Positions 60,339 to 64,000 of a stretch of 64,000 bases of DNA are shown here, piece by piece. Location of the stretch: contig NZ_AP031500.1 in assembly GCF_042847215.1 (NCBI RefSeq), positions 2,790,001 through 2,854,000 of the forward strand, read 5' to 3'. The DNA comes from Gilvimarinus japonicus. GTDB taxonomy: Bacteria; Pseudomonadota; Gammaproteobacteria; Pseudomonadales; Cellvibrionaceae. The notes under the pieces are model-generated. The model had not been told where the DNA came from and did no database searches. It worked only from the letters and a program-made list of their open reading frames with translations. The translations under genes were made by a program, and so were the position numbers. Numbering within the stretch: position 1 is the first letter of the stretch; each line of letters opens with the position of its first letter.

Positions 60339-62801
60339 TTAAATCACCTCAATGCCCGCCAGCCCAGCAGCGGCGCCCTTCTCCAATGCAACGCGGGAAA
60401 AGCTCAAATCCAGCTCGCCCAGCGTAACCAATGTAAAAGGCTCTAAGATGCGGTGGAAAAACTCTTCGGGCGGCAGCACTAGGCCAAAATCGGAGCCAAC
60501 ATCTGGAAACAGTCTAAGTGGCACACGCACCTGTGCCCAGCCGTTACCGGCCAGCGCCTGCACCGTGTCGGTTATATCCAAGTCAGAGTTACTGTCCGGG
60601 CCGCAGCCTAAACGCAGAGTAACGCTCTGGCTGGGCGCGGCATCGACTTTAACGTCAAAGATTAATGCGCCGTCACTGTCGAGGTAATCGACCAACACCT
60701 GTCGATCGCGTGTGGTAAGCGCCACCAACCCCACGCCGGAGCCGTTCCATTGGGCGCGGCGGGCATCTTCTTGCACCTCGCGATCTATTGCCGTTACACA
60801 AATGCTCGACACCTCAACGCGGTTGCCCTGCATTAACTGTTTATCGTTTTGCCGGCCGCGCACCATAATCTGGTAGGGCTCGATAGGACGGCGGTTAAAC
60901 ACCAGCAGCTCATCCAAGGTGTCGGCGCCGGCATCGTACTCTTCGGGTAAATCATCGCCCAGGGTATCGGCCTCGCCATAGGCCAGACCATAACCATAGG
61001 CAAACAACGGGTTGTAGTCGTCATCGCCCCGATTAAGCGGCACTTGGTCGGGGGTGCGGGGCCAGGAGAAAGTCAGCTTGCCTTTCATGGGGTGGTTCAG
61101 CTCGCCATCGGCGCGGGTAAAAATCACATCCGCCACGCCGGCCCCTTCGGTACCTGGCTGCCAAATGGCCACAAACGCATCAGAGGCGTTGATCTCGCGA
61201 TTGACCCACATGGGTCGACCGGTGATAAACAGCGACACCACCGGAATACCCTCGGCTTTGAATTTTTTTAACAGTGCCCAATCGCGACCGCCGCCCTCTT
61301 TAAACAGCAGGTTTTGCACATCGCCTTGCATCTCGGCATAGGCCGACTCGCCCCACACCATAATCGCCACGTCAGGTTTAACGCTGTAGTCACCGGTTTC
61401 GCTCAGTTCAATCTCGCCACCGGCGGCTTGCACACTGGCCGCTAAGCCGTCATACACTGAGGTAGCGCCGGGAAAGTCGCGCTTATCGGTGCCGGTGCCT
61501 TGCCAAGTGACCGACCAACCGCCAGCTTGTTTGGATAAATTATCGGCGCCATCACCGGCTACCAATACCCGTTGCTTAGGCGACAAAGGTAATAAGTTGT
61601 TTTTGTTTTTTAGCATCACTAGCGATTCACGCACCGCGCGGCGGGCCACGTCACGGTGCGCGGCGGCGCCAATTAGCTCGTCGCGCCCAGCTAATGGGCG
61701 GCTGGATGGCTTGCCGCGTTCAAACAAACCGGCGCGCAGCTTAACCCGCAAAATACGGCGTACGGCATCGTCGGCGCGCGCGGCGTCGATCACGCCCGAT
61801 TTAATTTGCTCGACGGTGTTGTTAAACAACACTTTCCAATCTGGGTCGGGCACCATAAAAATATCCAACCCGGCATTGATCGCCTGGGGGCAATTTAAAA
61901 CTTCGGCGCCTTCAATAAAACCGTGGCCGTTCCAATCGCCCACCACTAAGCCGTCAAAACCAAGCTTGTCTTTTAATACGGTGGTTAACAGATATTGATG
62001 ACCGTGGAGTTTTTCATCGTGCCAGCTATTAAACGAGGCCATAACGCTCTGTACGCCTGACTCTATGGCGCTGAAGTATCCAGCGCCGTGAATATCACAC
62101 AGGGCTTGCTCATCGTCTACGCAATCGCCACGGTCAATGCCATTTAGCGTGCCGCCATCGCCAATAAAATGTTTTGCGGTGGCAATCACGTGCTGCTCGC
62201 TTAAGAACTCACCCGAGTCAACGGCGCCCTGTAAACCTTCAACCATTTGGCCGGCATAGGCGCGCACTATCTCTGGGTCTTCGGAGTAGGATTCGTAGGT
62301 GCGGCCCCAGCGATCATCGCGGGCCACGGCCACTGTGGGTGAGAAGTCCCAATCGATGCCAATGGCGGCAATCTCGCGGGCGGTAACCTCGCCAATGTCG
62401 CGAATCAGCTCGGGGTTGTGGGTCGCACCAAGCGCGATGTTATGCGGAAACAAAGTCGCTCCCACCACATTGCCGACACCGTGAACGGCATCGGTGCCCC
62501 ACATGATAGGCACATAAACTTTGCCATCGCTGCAGTCGGCGGCGGCGTCAAAAAAGCTGTCGGCCAGTGCCACCCAATCAGAGGCTTTGGCGTAGCGATC
62601 GTTATTGGGCACAGAGCCGCCACCGTTAAGCACTGAGCCCAAATGGTAGTCTTTAATATCTTGCGCGGTTACCTGCTTGATTTCGGGCTGAATCATTTGC
62701 CCAACTCTTTCCTCGACGCTCATCTGCGCCAAGATTTTATCTATTTTTGCTTCAAGGGTAGCGTCAACGGCAAGCGCCGGGGTCAATCGGGGCCAAGGCA
62801 C
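60339..62801 (-). CDS. GH3 beta-glucosidase/exo-glucanase
   Basis: An 820-residue family 3 hydrolase. First domain with the KHFIGDGGTLNGIDRGDC block and nucleophile Asp289 (VVGDWNGHG); second domain with AVRESLVMLKN, VLVAGDGADNLSKQAGGWSVTWQGTG and WQPGTEGAGVADV; a C-terminal beta-rich domain of about 180 residues after the usual GH3 end, as in ExoP-like enzymes. It removes glucose from the ends of beta-glucans or cello-oligosaccharides. The start is GTG with GGAGG at good spacing. No hydrophobic signal core is seen: the N-terminus MPWPRLTPALAVDATLEA looks like the end of a signal without its core. Divergent from glk across an operator-like palindrome. Confidence 0.93.
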   Translation of the reverse strand: MPWPRLTPALAVDATLEAKIDKILAQMSVEERVGQMIQPEIKQVTAQDIKDYHLGSVLNGGGSVPNNDRYAKASDWVALADSFFDAAADCSDGKVYVPIMWGTDAVHGVGNVVGATLFPHNIALGATHNPELIRDIGEVTAREIAAIGIDWDFSPTVAVARDDRWGRTYESYSEDPEIVRAYAGQMVEGLQGAVDSGEFLSEQHVIATAKHFIGDGGTLNGIDRGDCVDDEQALCDIHGAGYFSAIESGVQSVMASFNSWHDEKLHGHQYLLTTVLKDKLGFDGLVVGDWNGHGFIEGAEVLNCPQAINAGLDIFMVPDPDWKVLFNNTVEQIKSGVIDAARADDAVRRILRVKLRAGLFERGKPSSRPLAGRDELIGAAAHRDVARRAVRESLVMLKNKNNLLPLSPKQRVLVAGDGADNLSKQAGGWSVTWQGTGTDKRDFPGATSVYDGLAASVQAAGGEIELSETGDYSVKPDVAIMVWGESAYAEMQGDVQNLLFKEGGGRDWALLKKFKAEGIPVVSLFITGRPMWVNREINASDAFVAIWQPGTEGAGVADVIFTRADGELNHPMKGKLTFSWPRTPDQVPLNRGDDDYNPLFAYGYGLAYGEADTLGDDLPEEYDAGADTLDELLVFNRRPIEPYQIMVRGRQNDKQLMQGNRVEVSSICVTAIDREVQEDARRAQWNGSGVGLVALTTRDRQVLVDYLDSDGALIFDVKVDAAPSQSVTLRLGCGPDSNSDLDITDTVQALAGNGWAQVRVPLRLFPDVGSDFGLVLPPEEFFHRILEPFTLVTLGELDLSFSRVALEKGAAAGLAGIEVI

Positions 62802-63097
62802 GGGGTAACCTCCAAGGGTGTCAGGTATGTCGCTTCATTTTTAGTGTGGCGCTGTGCGCTCTTTTAGTCTTCTTGCGGCTCGGTGCGGGCAACACAAAGC
62901 CGTAAAAGCTCTTTAGCTTAACGGAACGAGGGCAAAACTACACCACTATTGACAGCGCTGTCAATGAAACCTACACTTCTCAACCTTCTTTATCGATAAC
63001 ATGGGCGCTTTTTACGCTAGGCACCTTCGGCGTAAGCCATTAAGCTTGGTAATATCAAAGAGCGGCAGCAAGGCAGAACAGCGAGGAGCACAACCAT
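62802..63097. promoter_or_regulatory. divergent GH3/glk promoter region
   Basis: 296 bp with promoters in both directions. The perfect palindrome at 62948-62965 is nearly central, 147 bp before the GH3 start and 132 bp before glk, consistent with shared control. Confidence 0.6.
62948..62965. promoter_or_regulatory. perfect 18-bp LacI-type operator
   Basis: ATTGACAGCGCTGTCAAT is a perfect palindrome with the central CG of LacI/GalR-family operators. A near copy lies upstream of a cellulase at 49618. The repressor gene is not in the window. Confidence 0.75.
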
Positions 63098-64000
63098 ATG
63101 AGCAAAATTCTAGTCGCCGATATTGGTGGGACCAACGGCCGCTTTGGCTTGGTCGATGCCTGCGAGCACGATACCGGCTACAACGCCGTACAGCAGCTCA
63201 GCCTACCCAGCGCCGATCACGATTCGCTGGCCGATATGATTCGCGCCTATTGCGACCAAACCGGCATCAACATGCCCAAGTTTGCCTGTCTGGCGATTGC
63301 CGGGCCTATTCAGGACGGCCATGTAAAAGTCACCAATCTTAACTGGGAGTTCTCGATTGGCCGACTGCGCGACGAGCTGAATATGCAAGCGCTAGATGTG
63401 CTCAACGACTTTTCGGCGCTAGCCTACGCGGCACCACACTTACAAGCCAGCGATAAAAAAACACTCTACAACGTGAAGGGCAACTCTCACGCACCGATCG
63501 GTGTAATGGGCCCCGGCACCGGCTTTGGCGCCGCAATGCTGGCGCCAGTGCGCAGCGGCTGGAAGATTATCCCCACCGAGGGTGGCCACTGCAGCTTTGC
63601 TCCCACCACCGGCAAAGAGATCGCGATTTTGCAGCATATGCGGCGCGAATTTGACCATGTCTCTATTGAACATTTGCTTTCGGGTATTGGACTGGTGCGT
63701 ATTTATAAAGCGCTGGCGGCCATCGACGGTAAAGAGTGTGAAGATTTACAACCGTCGGATGTCAGCCAACGAGCCCTCGCCCACCAAGACCCTCTTTGCG
63801 AGGAGGCGCTGGAAACTTTTTGCAATATTCTGGGCAGCGTGGCAGGCGATAAAGCCCTTAGCTGGGGCGCACTAGGAGGCATTTACCTGGGCGGCGGTAT
63901 TGTGCCTAAAATCGCTAATTACTTACCGCAAACCGACTTTGTGAAACGCTATGTCCACAAAGGCATTATGCGCGGTTACGTTGAGGATATTCCGGTCCAC
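63098..64000 (+). CDS. glk: glucokinase (partial, C-terminus beyond window)
   Basis: 301 codons are present and the frame is open to the window end. It phosphorylates glucose with ATP. MSKILVADIGGTNGRFGLVD is the phosphate-1 motif; LAIAGPIQDGHVKVTNLNWEFS, VLNDFSALAYAAP, GVMGPGTGFGAAML, PTEGGHCSFAP and GGIYLGGGIVPKI are the standard Glk blocks. GAGGAG precedes the ATG. With the divergent GH3 it forms a cello-oligosaccharide-to-glucose-6-phosphate step. Confidence 0.96.
   Translation, partial: MSKILVADIGGTNGRFGLVDACEHDTGYNAVQQLSLPSADHDSLADMIRAYCDQTGINMPKFACLAIAGPIQDGHVKVTNLNWEFSIGRLRDELNMQALDVLNDFSALAYAAPHLQASDKKTLYNVKGNSHAPIGVMGPGTGFGAAMLAPVRSGWKIIPTEGGHCSFAPTTGKEIAILQHMRREFDHVSIEHLLSGIGLVRIYKALAAIDGKECEDLQPSDVSQRALAHQDPLCEEALETFCNILGSVAGDKALSWGALGGIYLGGGIVPKIANYLPQTDFVKRYVHKGIMRGYVEDIPVH

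Noticed and set aside
1..64000. tRNA, rRNA or riboswitch genes
   Set aside because: I looked for T-loop motifs, 16S/23S signatures and common riboswitch cores and saw none; a covariance search would be needed to exclude weak candidates.

Overview
The window looks like a chromosome segment of a marine, polysaccharide-degrading gammaproteobacterium of the Cellvibrionaceae type (Saccharophagus, Teredinibacter, Cellvibrio, Gilvimarinus relatives). The reasons are two secreted GH5 cellulases built as CBM2, polyserine linker and catalytic domain, a GH43 with a ricin-type lectin, a GH105 lipoprotein, a GH3 divergent from glucokinase, and housekeeping blocks in gammaproteobacterial order (tilS-pyrG-kdsA-eno, relA-mazG, ppnN next to a CsrB-type RNA). 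This assignment is inference from gene content.

Layout. 0-8.5 kb: a partial YgjV-like membrane protein, an HPP transporter, a secreted metallopeptidase, cysK, an aldo/keto reductase, a repeat-propeller lipoprotein and GH105. 8.5-14 kb: a complete urease operon, ureD-A-B-C-E-F-G, ending in a small His-containing membrane protein. 14.4-16.4 kb: ppnN, then a CsrB-like sRNA with about 22 GGA motifs, a GacA/UvrY-type box and an intrinsic terminator. 16.6-29.1 kb: mixed small metabolic genes (FMN reductase, DUF2130, DUF2071, GFA, NUDIX, YCII), GH43 arabinanase, AraC regulator divergent from an aldo/keto reductase, and a large propeller lipoprotein.

29.5-36 kb: a chromosomal integron cassette array with no integrase in the window (CALIN). 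Its genes all read on the minus strand and are separated by five well-formed attC sites. Cargo includes a HEPN/DUF5343 pair, an HNH-zinc-ribbon membrane protein, a DUF7079-like protein and an inserted IS1182-family element. The array and a repeat-rich segment sit beside eno, where ftsB would usually be expected.

36.9-47.3 kb: eno, kdsA, pyrG, tilS, an S9 peptidase, greB, an HDAC-like hydrolase and cyanase. 47.5-51.3 kb: the two cellulases. 52.1-56.2 kb: a LodA-type quinone-cofactor amino-acid oxidase fused to an N-terminal catalase-like domain, with its LodB-type flavoprotein. 56.2-60.1 kb: a RES-domain protein, mazG and relA. 60.3-64 kb: GH3 and glucokinase around a perfect 18-bp LacI-type palindrome, a near copy of which lies upstream of one cellulase.

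The most unusual observation is a dispersed 80-bp element present three times (29.4, 36.4 and 41.6 kb). It can fold as an outer stem enclosing two hairpins. The stems differ between copies by compensating changes, while both loops keep GGA. One loop, AGGAC, is also the loop of several hairpins in the CsrB-like RNA, which suggests that the repeats could bind CsrA/RsmA if transcribed.
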